A stretch of 7,940 nucleotides of DNA from an uncultured Actinomycetes bacterium. GTDB lineage: Bacteria; Actinomycetota; Actinomycetes; Nanopelagicales; Nanopelagicaceae. The stretch lies in contig CAIJHZ010000078.1 of assembly GCA_903820565.1 (NCBI GenBank), positions 1-7,940 of the forward strand. The letters are read 5' to 3'. The translations under genes were made by a program, and so were the position numbers. A model generated the notes under the pieces. The model saw only the letters and a list, made by a program, of their open reading frames with translations, made no database searches and was not told the origin of the DNA. Position 1 is the first letter of the stretch. Each line of letters begins with the position of its first letter. Below, one piece after another: positions 1 to 6,077 of this stretch.

Positions 1-3
1 ACC

Positions 4-10
4 AAGGAGA
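4..10 (+). promoter_or_regulatory. Shine-Dalgarno site of the E2 gene
   Basis: AAGGAGA lies 6 nt before the ATG at 17. It is a strong ribosome binding site and supports that start. Only 16 nt of upstream sequence are in the window, so the promoter and the preceding gene (in related genomes sometimes lpd) cannot be seen. Confidence 0.85.
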
Positions 11-16
11 AAACAG

Positions 17-1678
17 ATGACATTTTCAGTAACGATGCCAGCACTTGGCGAAAGCGTTAGCGAAGGCACAGTCACTCGTTGGTTAAAAGCCGAAGGTGAT
101 CATGTAAATGTTGATGAGCCACTTCTAGAAGTTTCTACTGACAAAGTTGATACAGAGATTCCATCTCCTGTTGCAGGAATTCTGCAAAAGATTGTTGTTC
201 AGATTGATCAAACTGTTCCAGTGGGAGCAGAACTTGCAATCATTGCCGATGCGTCAGCACCAAGTGCGCCAGTTCAGGCGGCACAGGTTCCAGCTCAGCA
301 AGTGACTCCAGCCGCTGTGGTTGAAACTCCAGTACCTGTTGCTGCTGCGCCAGCTACTCCTCCTCCGGCAGCTGTTACCCCGCCGCCATCTGGAGCAGGA
401 ACAGTAATTACGATGCCAGCACTCGGTGAGAGCGTTTCCGAAGGAACTGTTACACGTTGGTTGAAAAACGTTGGTGACACTGTTGCTGTAGATGAAGCAT
501 TACTAGAAGTTTCAACTGACAAAGTAGATACCGAGATTCCTTCACCTGTTGCAGGAACACTTCTTGCCATCGATGTTGCAGTTGATACAACTGTTCCAGT
601 AGGTGCACGTCTTGGCTTAATCGGAGCTGCCAGCGGTGCAGTAGCTGCGCCTGCTCCTGTTGTTGCAGCACCTGTTACACCATCACCTGCACCCGTTATT
701 GCAGCACCAGTTTCATCTGCTCCAGCACCAGTTTCATCTGCTCCAGTATCTCAACCAGCAGATGCCTATGTAACTCCACTAGTTCGTAAGCTAGCTTCTG
801 AACTCGGAGTAAATCTTTCACAAGTGAGCGGCACAGGAATCGGCGGAAGAATTCGTCGCGAAGATGTTGAAGCACTTGCTCGTCCAGCCGCACCTATAGC
901 GACCAACACAATTACTTATGCGCCAACTGCCGCAAAGGCTCCTGTTGTAGCTGTTTCCCCACTTAGAGGAACAACAGTAACAATGACTCGATTGCGTAAA
1001 GTTATTGCAGCACGAATGGTTGAATCACTACAAGTCAGCGCTCAATTAACGACTGTCATTGAAGTAGATGTTACAAAGATTGCTCGACTACGCGATCGGT
1101 CAAAGGAAAGTTTTGAAGCACGCGAAGGTGTCAAGCTTTCATTCCTTCCATTCTTCGCAGTTGCAGTATGCGAAGCGTTGAAGCAGCATCCAGTACTTAA
1201 CTCATCTGTTGAAGGTGATCAGATCACTTATCACGGAGCTGAACACCTAGGAATTGCAGTAGATACAGAGCGTGGATTGCTAGTTCCGGTAATTTCTAAT
1301 GCAGGTGATCTCAATATGGGTGGTGTCGCACGAAAGATTGCTGATCTTGCAGCTCGCACTCGCGATAACAAGGTGACTCCAGATGAATTAGGCGGGGGAA
1401 CATTCACCCTGACAAATACTGGTAGTCGTGGAGCATTGTTTGACACTCCAATTATCAATCAACCACAGGTTGCAATCCTTGGGTTAGGCGCAATTGTTAA
1501 GCGTCCAATGGTTGTCCGTGGTGAAGATGGTGGAGAAACAATTGCGATTCGCTCAATGGTTTATCTAGGACTCTCATACGATCATCGAGTTGTTGATGGC
1601 GCAGACGCGGCACGATTCTTAGTAACACTTAAAGAACGCCTCGAAGGTGGCGCTTTCGAGTCAGATCTAGGACTGTAA
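17..1678 (+). CDS. sucB: Dihydrolipoamide acyltransferase (E2), actinobacterial SucB/DlaT type, two lipoyl domains
   Basis: This is the core E2 subunit of a 2-oxoacid dehydrogenase complex. It carries acyl groups on lipoyl arms and transfers them to CoA in the cytoplasm. The 553-residue protein has lipoyl domain 1 (about 2-77, lipoyl lysine K43 in STDKVDTEI) and lipoyl domain 2 (about 128-204, K169 in the same motif). These are separated and followed by Ala/Pro/Val-rich flexible linkers (about 79-127 and 205-248). Next come a peripheral subunit-binding domain (about 250-287, YVTPLVRKLA to RREDVEAL) and the catalytic acyltransferase domain (about 318-550) with the active-site motif DHRVVDG (H523, D527). 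Actinobacterial proteins of this type are often named SucB (succinyltransferase). The mycobacterial homologue in the same context, DlaT, is the E2 of pyruvate dehydrogenase, so substrate specificity is uncertain here. The ATG has a strong SD. The downstream lipB and lipA genes encode the enzymes that lipoylate it. Confidence 0.96.
   Translation: MTFSVTMPALGESVSEGTVTRWLKAEGDHVNVDEPLLEVSTDKVDTEIPSPVAGILQKIVVQIDQTVPVGAELAIIADASAPSAPVQAAQVPAQQVTPAAVVETPVPVAAAPATPPPAAVTPPPSGAGTVITMPALGESVSEGTVTRWLKNVGDTVAVDEALLEVSTDKVDTEIPSPVAGTLLAIDVAVDTTVPVGARLGLIGAASGAVAAPAPVVAAPVTPSPAPVIAAPVSSAPAPVSSAPVSQPADAYVTPLVRKLASELGVNLSQVSGTGIGGRIRREDVEALARPAAPIATNTITYAPTAAKAPVVAVSPLRGTTVTMTRLRKVIAARMVESLQVSAQLTTVIEVDVTKIARLRDRSKESFEAREGVKLSFLPFFAVAVCEALKQHPVLNSSVEGDQITYHGAEHLGIAVDTERGLLVPVISNAGDLNMGGVARKIADLAARTRDNKVTPDELGGGTFTLTNTGSRGALFDTPIINQPQVAILGLGAIVKRPMVVRGEDGGETIAIRSMVYLGLSYDHRVVDGADAARFLVTLKERLEGGAFESDLGL
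32..178 (+). repeat. Lipoyl-domain repeat, copy 1
   Basis: Residues 6-54 of the E2 recur as residues 132-180, exactly 378 bp (126 codons) downstream. The protein copies are nearly identical across MPALGESVSEGTVTRWLK and STDKVDTEIPSPVAG. The DNA differs mostly at third codon positions, which indicates selection on protein sequence rather than a fresh duplication. Confidence 0.9.
410..556 (+). repeat. Lipoyl-domain repeat, copy 2
   Basis: This is the second copy of the lipoyl-domain core, carrying the lipoyl lysine K169. The part after the conserved PSPVAG motif is clearly diverged from copy 1 (TLLAIDVAVD against ILQKIVVQID), so homology is strongest around the lysine hairpin and the N-terminal strand. 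Confidence 0.9.
704..745 (+). repeat. Perfect 21-bp tandem duplication in the interdomain linker
   Basis: Two adjacent identical 21-bp units (704-724 and 725-745) encode APVSSAP twice in the second Ala/Pro-rich linker of the E2, from residue 230. Identity at every base, including third positions, suggests a recent slippage or duplication event. The in-frame 7-residue unit lengthens the flexible swinging arm without affecting folded domains. Confidence 0.92.
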
Positions 1679-1685
1679 GTCAGCT

Positions 1686-2576
1686 ATGCCAGTTCCACAA
1701 CGCATTGCAATTACGGGTGCATCAGGTCTGATCGGTACCGCACTTGTTGGTCATCTAAAAAGTGAAGGTCATACAGTTCAACGTCTCGTCCGCCGTTATC
1801 CTGTTTCCTCTGATGAGGTGCAGTGGGATCCGCAAACAGGTTTTGTTGATCTCGATCCGCTTCGTGGCGTAGATGCAATTATTCACTTGGCTGGCGTAGG
1901 GGTAGGCGATAAGCGCTGGAATAAGAAGTATAAAAGCGAGATTCTTAATTCCAGATTGCTCGGTACTACCGCAATTGCAAACGCTGTAGCCGAGCTCAAG
2001 CCACAGGTATTTATTTCAGCATCTGCTATTGGTTGGTATGGCGAAAGTGGTAATCGGGCTGTTGTGGAAACTGACCGCGCTGGGGATGATTTCCTAGCAG
2101 CGGTGTGCCGCGAATGGGAAGCTGCTGCCGATTTGGCCGGAGAAACACGTACAGTAAAAATTCGCACCGGTTTAGTGTTAGACCCAACCGGTGGAGCTCT
2201 TGGAAAAATGCTTCCACTATTTCGATTAGGTCTAGGCGGAAAAATGGGTAATGGCAAGCAATGGTGGTCTTGGATAACTTTGCATGATCAAATACGTGCA
2301 ATTGTCTTTGCTCTAGAAAATCCTATTTCTGGTCCCGTAAATGTAACCGCGCCTAATCCTGTTACTAATCAAGAATTCACTTCAGCCTTAGCGCGTGCGA
2401 TGCACCGACCCGCACTATTTCCCGTACCGGCAATTGCGTTAAAGATTGCACTCGGTGGATTTTCTTCCGAGGTTTTAGGCTCTAAGCGAGTCCTGCCGAA
2501 TGTATTACAAGAAGCAGGTTTTACATGGGATTACCCACACATTTCTGAAGCACTTGCCCAACTAGTCGAGGATTAA
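1686..2576 (+). CDS. TIGR01777-family NAD(P)-dependent SDR epimerase (YfcH/SDR39U1-like)
   Basis: This is an extended short-chain dehydrogenase of 296 residues. The N-terminal Rossmann motif GASGLIG is at 11-17, HLAGVGV at 67-73, and SASAIGWYG at 111-119 carries the family Tyr-Gly. The conserved block RTGLVLDPTGGALGKMLP begins at residue 160, followed by WWSWITLHDQ (193-202). The C-terminal part (about 245-292, HRPALFPVPAIALKIALG onward) is the DUF1731 cap typical of this family. The substrate is unknown across the family. The gene starts 7 nt after the E2 stop with only a weak SD, so it is probably translationally coupled to it. It holds the position of M. tuberculosis Rv2216. Its last 15 bp overlap the end of the antisense oxidoreductase gene. 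No key motif is missing, and the length is normal (about 290-310). Confidence 0.92.
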   Translation: MPVPQRIAITGASGLIGTALVGHLKSEGHTVQRLVRRYPVSSDEVQWDPQTGFVDLDPLRGVDAIIHLAGVGVGDKRWNKKYKSEILNSRLLGTTAIANAVAELKPQVFISASAIGWYGESGNRAVVETDRAGDDFLAAVCREWEAAADLAGETRTVKIRTGLVLDPTGGALGKMLPLFRLGLGGKMGNGKQWWSWITLHDQIRAIVFALENPISGPVNVTAPNPVTNQEFTSALARAMHRPALFPVPAIALKIALGGFSSEVLGSKRVLPNVLQEAGFTWDYPHISEALAQLVED

Positions 2577-3719
2577 TTGGGCTGCGAGGCGTCCAGAAAA
2601 TAGTGCACCTTGCTGTGACGGAACAGTTCGATGATCTCCAGCTACAAAATGGTGATCGTTAATTTTCAAACTTTGCGATAGAGACCGACCAACACTATGA
2701 ATGGGCAACGCTGCTGGAACTTCATATTTTGCGATCAACTGCCAATCATGTGTGCTCATCCCCCACACAATCGCCAAATGGCGACGGACGTCAGACTCGG
2801 TAACGTTTAATTCAGTTGTTGTCGATACCAAGTGTTGACCAACTGGTGCGTATTGTGACGAAATATCTGACATAACCACTGAATTGATTATTGGGCCTCG
2901 TCTTTGACCATCAACAACCAACCGTCCACTTCCTGAAGGGTTTTGATCGACAGCGTGATACCAAGTTATGCAGCCAGCCATTCTGGGCACTTCTGTTAAT
3001 CCAAGTAATTGAGTAGCTGTTGTCGCATCTGTGGCAATCAAGATTTTATCGGCGCTATATGTTCCATTAGTCGTGTGAACCATTGTGTGATCGATCCGAT
3101 CGACACGAGTATTAAAGATAATGTTGCTGATTCGATTACTGAGTGCTTTAGACAACTCGCCAACACCATTGCGCGGAATACCGGGTTTTCCATTAACAAA
3201 ACTCTTAATGATTCCGTGCCCGGAGTGAGCATCAACATTTTCGGGGTCTGTCAAAAAGACTCCTTGCAAGAATGGACGCAAGACCCTTTCATAACAAGTA
3301 CCAGTGCCTCGCAAAGCTTGTGCAATAGATTGATTCTCTTTTGGGTGGCCGAGGATGAATCTCAAGAGTTCTAACTTTTCGCTAATTGTTCCGGTCGTCG
3401 AATCAAATGCGGTCCACGGTGCTTGACGCGGGTCGCCAAGTGCATGACGCCGATCCCCCAAGGAAACTTCTATAACCCTTGGTGCATGAATAAAATCAAG
3501 TTCCTTGATGACATCTAATTCTCGTAAGGCCGGATATTGTGAATTTATTAATTGGAAGCCACGGTCGCAAATGAATCCGTCAATGACATCGCTGGCCACA
3601 CGACCACCAGCACGATCAGATGCCTCAATAACTGTTACATCAATACCTTCGGATTCCAGATAGATCGCCGCATTAAGACCCGACAAACCCGCGCCAACAA
3701 TTAATACTTCGGTATGCAC
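2562..3719 (-). CDS. FAD-dependent amine-oxidase/protoporphyrinogen-oxidase-like oxidoreductase
   Basis: This is a 385-residue flavoprotein of the NAD(P)-binding/amine-oxidase superfamily. It opens directly with the dinucleotide-binding motif VGAGLSGLNAA (8-18). The ribose-binding acidic residue follows at E32 in IEASDRAGGRV (31-41), which is the classic GG-doublet signature. The C-terminal flavin-binding segment is FVAGDHRTVPSQQGALFSGRLAAQ, about 358-381. The middle (about 140-200, RVLRPFLQGVFLTDPENV and GIPRNGVGELSKAL) resembles the desaturase/HemY-like group, but nothing fixes the substrate; heme, carotenoid or polyamine oxidation cannot be told apart. At 385 residues it is shorter than true HemY or CrtI proteins (about 450-500). 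It has no signal peptide. The start is GTG at 3719; upstream in frame there is no ATG before a stop. It lies antisense between two parts of an otherwise conserved cluster, which suggests independent acquisition and its own promoter. Confidence 0.85.
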   Translation of the reverse strand: MHTEVLIVGAGLSGLNAAIYLESEGIDVTVIEASDRAGGRVASDVIDGFICDRGFQLINSQYPALRELDVIKELDFIHAPRVIEVSLGDRRHALGDPRQAPWTAFDSTTGTISEKLELLRFILGHPKENQSIAQALRGTGTCYERVLRPFLQGVFLTDPENVDAHSGHGIIKSFVNGKPGIPRNGVGELSKALSNRISNIIFNTRVDRIDHTMVHTTNGTYSADKILIATDATTATQLLGLTEVPRMAGCITWYHAVDQNPSGSGRLVVDGQRRGPIINSVVMSDISSQYAPVGQHLVSTTTELNVTESDVRRHLAIVWGMSTHDWQLIAKYEVPAALPIHSVGRSLSQSLKINDHHFVAGDHRTVPSQQGALFSGRLAAQLILD

Positions 3720-3759
3720 GAGGTTGACAATGGCCTTTCCGAGAGAATTGCAGCGTCGA

Positions 3760-3789
3760 TTGGTATGAAGGCAAGCCTACCTTTAGGCT
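3760..3789 (+). promoter_or_regulatory. Predicted leaderless promoter of the lipB operon
   Basis: A -35-like TTGGTA (3760-3765, 4 of 6 to consensus) is followed after 18 nt by a -10-like TAGGCT (3784-3789). Six nt later is the GTG start at 3796, so transcription would begin at or next to the start codon. No Shine-Dalgarno sequence precedes the GTG. This is prediction from consensus only. Confidence 0.5.
3774..3789. promoter_or_regulatory. Inverted repeat overlapping the lipB -10 region (possible operator)
   Basis: AGCCTA (3774-3779) and TAGGCT (3784-3789) are perfect inverted copies separated by 4 nt, and the right arm is the predicted -10 hexamer. A second, overlapping dyad pairs AAGG (3768-3771) with CCTT (3780-3783). 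The position would suit a repressor, but no regulator can be assigned with confidence. Confidence 0.3.
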
Positions 3790-3795
3790 ATACGA

Positions 3796-4452
3796 GTGCC
3801 AGTTATAGCGAGTCCAACCAATGCAACGATCGCGCTCTCGCGTCATGGCTTAGTGGAGTATCAAAAGGCCTGGGATGTTCAGCGAACAATCCATGCAGAA
3901 GTTGCAGCTGGATCTCGCCCTAATACTTTGTTATTACTCGAACACCCTTCTGTATATACCGCGGGACGACGAACCGATGAAGCTGAACGTCCGGCAGATG
4001 GAACCCCCGTGATCGATGTTGACCGTGGAGGTCGCATTACATGGCATGGACCTGGTCAACTAGTTGGTTATCCAATTGTGAAGTTACAAAAGCCCACTGA
4101 ACTCGTTGGCTTTGTGCGCGAAATAGAATCTGCCCTGATTCGAGTGTGTGCGGATTTAGGAATTAGCGCCGTGCGAGTTGAAGGCCGTTCTGGTGTGTGG
4201 ATTCAAGATGTGCATGGTGATAGAAAGATTGCCGCCATCGGAATTCGTGTTGCACAAGGTGTGACCATGCATGGTTTTGCGCTCAATGTTAATCCCGATC
4301 TTGCTGCCTTCGGGCAAATTGTTCCTTGTGGAATTACAGATGCCGATGTGACTTCCTTAGAAATGGAACTTGGCCGAGCTATTACTATTGACGAGGTATC
4401 TCCACTAGTTGAGCGATATGTTTTTGAATCATTGAAAAGGGTGAGCGCATGA
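3796..4452 (+). CDS. lipB: Lipoyl(octanoyl) transferase LipB
   Basis: LipB transfers the octanoyl group from octanoyl-ACP to the lysine of lipoyl domains (E2 subunits, GcvH), the first step of endogenous protein lipoylation in the cytoplasm. The 218 residues show LEHPSVYTAGRR (48-59), the signature RGGRITWHGPGQLVGYP (77-93) and the catalytic lysine K144 in DRKIAAIGIR. They also show HGFALNVN (159-166) and the catalytic cysteine C178 in VPCGITDADVTSLE. The Cys/Lys pair matches the acyl-enzyme mechanism known for M. tuberculosis LipB. Length is normal. The GTG at 3796 is the only plausible start: no in-frame ATG lies before the conserved EYQKAWDVQ, and a -10-like hexamer sits 6 nt upstream, so it is probably leaderless. 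It overlaps lipA by 4 nt (ATGA) and is the first gene of the lipB-lipA-acyltransferase-DUF4191 unit. Confidence 0.96.
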   Translation: MPVIASPTNATIALSRHGLVEYQKAWDVQRTIHAEVAAGSRPNTLLLLEHPSVYTAGRRTDEAERPADGTPVIDVDRGGRITWHGPGQLVGYPIVKLQKPTELVGFVREIESALIRVCADLGISAVRVEGRSGVWIQDVHGDRKIAAIGIRVAQGVTMHGFALNVNPDLAAFGQIVPCGITDADVTSLEMELGRAITIDEVSPLVERYVFESLKRVSA

Positions 4453-5381
4453 CGATGGCACCAGAAGGTCGCAAACTTCTTCGTATCGAAGCTCGCAACG
4501 CCGAAACACCTATCGAACGAAAGCCTGAATGGATTAAGACTCGGGCGAATATGGGGCCTGAATACACCCGTTTGCACAGCCTTGTTAAATCCGAAGGTCT
4601 ACATACAGTCTGCCAAGAAGCGGCTTGTCCCAACATCTTTGAATGCTGGGAAGATAAAGAAGCAACATTCTTAATTGGTGGAGATCGCTGCACACGTCGT
4701 TGCGATTTTTGCAATATCGATACCGGAAAACCACTTCCGATTGATCGTGCAGAACCATTTAAGGTAGCTCTGTCAGTCAAAACTATGGGATTGCGTTATG
4801 CAACCATCACTGGCGTCACACGCGATGATCTTGAGGATGAAGGATCATGGTTATATGCCGAAACCATTCGCAAAGTTCATGAATTAAATCCTGGTACCGG
4901 AGTTGAGATGTTAGCTCCAGATTTCAACGCCAATCCTGATCTACTTAACCCAATATTTGAAACTAGGCCAGAAGTTTTTGCCCATAATCTAGAAACTGTT
5001 CCCCGGATTTTCAAGCAGATTCGTCCAGCATTTACTTATGAAAAATCCTTACGAGTATTGCGAATGTCTCAAGATTTTGGCCTTATTACTAAGTCCAACT
5101 TAATTCTTGGCCTTGGTGAAACACGGCAAGAAGTCTCACAAGCACTTGTCGACCTATACAGCGCTGGATGCGACCTCATTACGATTACCCAATATTTACG
5201 ACCAACCAATAAGCACCACCCAGTCGAGCGTTGGGTTAAGCCGCAAGAGTTTGTAGAACTAGCACAGGAAGCAGAGCAGATCGGTTTCTTAGGAGTAATG
5301 AGCGGTCCACTTGTTCGATCCTCGTACAGAGCTGGACGTTTGTATAAGCAAGCGATGGAAAAGAAGGCGGCTCGTGGCTGA
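4449..5381 (+). CDS. lipA: Lipoyl synthase LipA (radical SAM)
   Basis: LipA inserts two sulfur atoms at C6 and C8 of protein-bound octanoyl groups to form lipoamide, using S-adenosylmethionine and two [4Fe-4S] clusters. All ligands are visible in the 310-residue protein. The auxiliary-cluster cysteines are C55, C60 and C66 (CX4CX5C). The radical-SAM cysteines are C81, C85 and C88 (CX3CX2C, in CTRRCDFC). The C-terminal RSSY (290-293) includes the serine that ligates the auxiliary cluster. Conserved segments TGVTRDDLEDEGS (121-133), NLETVPRI (170-177), GLGET (221-225) and TQYLRPT (237-243) are intact. The start overlaps the lipB stop (ATGA), with AAAGG at 4436-4440 spaced 8 nt from the ATG, so the genes should be translationally coupled. 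A second ATG two codons on is a possible alternative. It acts directly after LipB on the same lipoyl domains. Confidence 0.98.
   Translation: MTMAPEGRKLLRIEARNAETPIERKPEWIKTRANMGPEYTRLHSLVKSEGLHTVCQEAACPNIFECWEDKEATFLIGGDRCTRRCDFCNIDTGKPLPIDRAEPFKVALSVKTMGLRYATITGVTRDDLEDEGSWLYAETIRKVHELNPGTGVEMLAPDFNANPDLLNPIFETRPEVFAHNLETVPRIFKQIRPAFTYEKSLRVLRMSQDFGLITKSNLILGLGETRQEVSQALVDLYSAGCDLITITQYLRPTNKHHPVERWVKPQEFVELAQEAEQIGFLGVMSGPLVRSSYRAGRLYKQAMEKKAARG
5362..5367 (+). promoter_or_regulatory. Shine-Dalgarno site that fixes the acyltransferase start
   Basis: AGAAGG lies inside the end of lipA, 6 nt before the GTG at 5374. It supports that GTG over the TTG at 5311, which is 63 nt further upstream inside lipA. 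Confidence 0.65.
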
Positions 5382-6072
5382 CCTGGTGTATCCCCCAGTC
5401 ATTGTTCTAGTAAAGACATTCTGGAAATACTTAGGTTTCAATTTCAATTTTCAAGGACAGGACAATGTTCCCCGCATAGGTGGAGCTATTCTTGCGATTA
5501 ATCACACTAGCTATTTAGATTTTGCGCTTGCTGGTACCGCAGCGTTGCCAGCAAAGCGCTACGTGCGCTTTATGGCGAAAAAGGAGCTCTTTGATAACAA
5601 GGTTGCTGGACCTTTACTTCGCGGTATGCATCACATAAATGTCGACCGCAGTAACGGCTCTGCTTCATTTGTTGCTGCATTACGTGCACTTAAGTCAGAT
5701 GAAATTGTTGGCATCTTTCCTGAAGGAACTATCTCTACTAGTTTTGAAATTAAGGCAATGAAATCGGGTGCGGTTCGATTAGCGATAGGCGCTGATGTGC
5801 CTCTCATCCCAACAATCGTCTGGGGCGGACAGCGTGTTTATACGAAAGGGGTAAAGCCAAGTTTTAAGAGAAGCAAAATCCCTGTCAGCGTTTCATTTGG
5901 GCAACCTATTATTTATACGCGTGAGACAGATATTGAGGTCGCTGAAACTCACCTGCGCGAAGTGATGATCCAAATGTTGCATGATGTCCAAGAAAAGTAC
6001 CCTGATAGCCATGTGGGCCAACGCTGGGCGCCGGTTCGTCTTGGTGGAACCGCTCCTGCCCCACTAAACTAA
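5374..6072 (+). CDS. PlsC-type 1-acylglycerol-3-phosphate acyltransferase family protein
   Basis: This is a membrane-associated lysophospholipid acyltransferase family member (LPLAT/AGPAT) that transfers an acyl chain, probably to lysophosphatidic acid or a related acceptor. With the GTG start at 5374 the protein has 232 residues. It shows the catalytic block NHTSYLDF with the HX4D pair H44 and D49. The second conserved block is around KKELF (69-73) and GMHHINVDR, the acceptor-binding FPEGT is at 115-119, and block IV is VPLIPTIVWG (132-141). The open frame reaches back to a TTG at 5311, but that extension would be translated from inside lipA and is highly basic with no family similarity. The GTG has a good SD and overlaps the lipA stop by 8 nt. 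A GTG 4 codons later is an alternative. Cotranscription with lipB and lipA is very likely. The exact acceptor cannot be read from sequence. Confidence 0.93.
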   Translation: MADLVYPPVIVLVKTFWKYLGFNFNFQGQDNVPRIGGAILAINHTSYLDFALAGTAALPAKRYVRFMAKKELFDNKVAGPLLRGMHHINVDRSNGSASFVAALRALKSDEIVGIFPEGTISTSFEIKAMKSGAVRLAIGADVPLIPTIVWGGQRVYTKGVKPSFKRSKIPVSVSFGQPIIYTRETDIEVAETHLREVMIQMLHDVQEKYPDSHVGQRWAPVRLGGTAPAPLN

Positions 6073-6077
6073 TTCAC

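Noticed and set aside
295..893. Overlapping minus-strand open frames of 65-91 codons opposite the E2 linkers
   Set aside because: They are mirror images of the Ala/Pro/Val-rich codons of the E2 gene, have low-complexity Gln/Leu or Thr/Gly composition, and have no ribosome binding site or family motifs.
1883..2301. Minus-strand open frames of 124 and 91 codons opposite the SDR gene
   Set aside because: The SDR on the plus strand has full family motifs; the reverse frames show no recognisable domain and no start signals.
3009..3374. Plus-strand open frame of 121 codons opposite the FAD oxidoreductase
   Set aside because: It is an antisense shadow of a clear flavoprotein gene; its Cys/Ser/Ile-rich product has no motif, and no promoter or SD is evident.
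3720..3740. Shine-Dalgarno-like GGAAAGG on the minus strand before the oxidoreductase GTG
   Set aside because: It is about 14 nt from the start codon, too far for normal function, and no other in-frame start suits it better.
3714..3923. Plus-strand 69-codon frame running through the divergent spacer into lipB
   Set aside because: It is out of frame with lipB, covers the predicted promoter, and has no family similarity.
4203..4780. Two minus-strand open frames across the lipB-lipA junction
   Set aside because: They are shadows of two genes whose catalytic residues are all intact on the plus strand.
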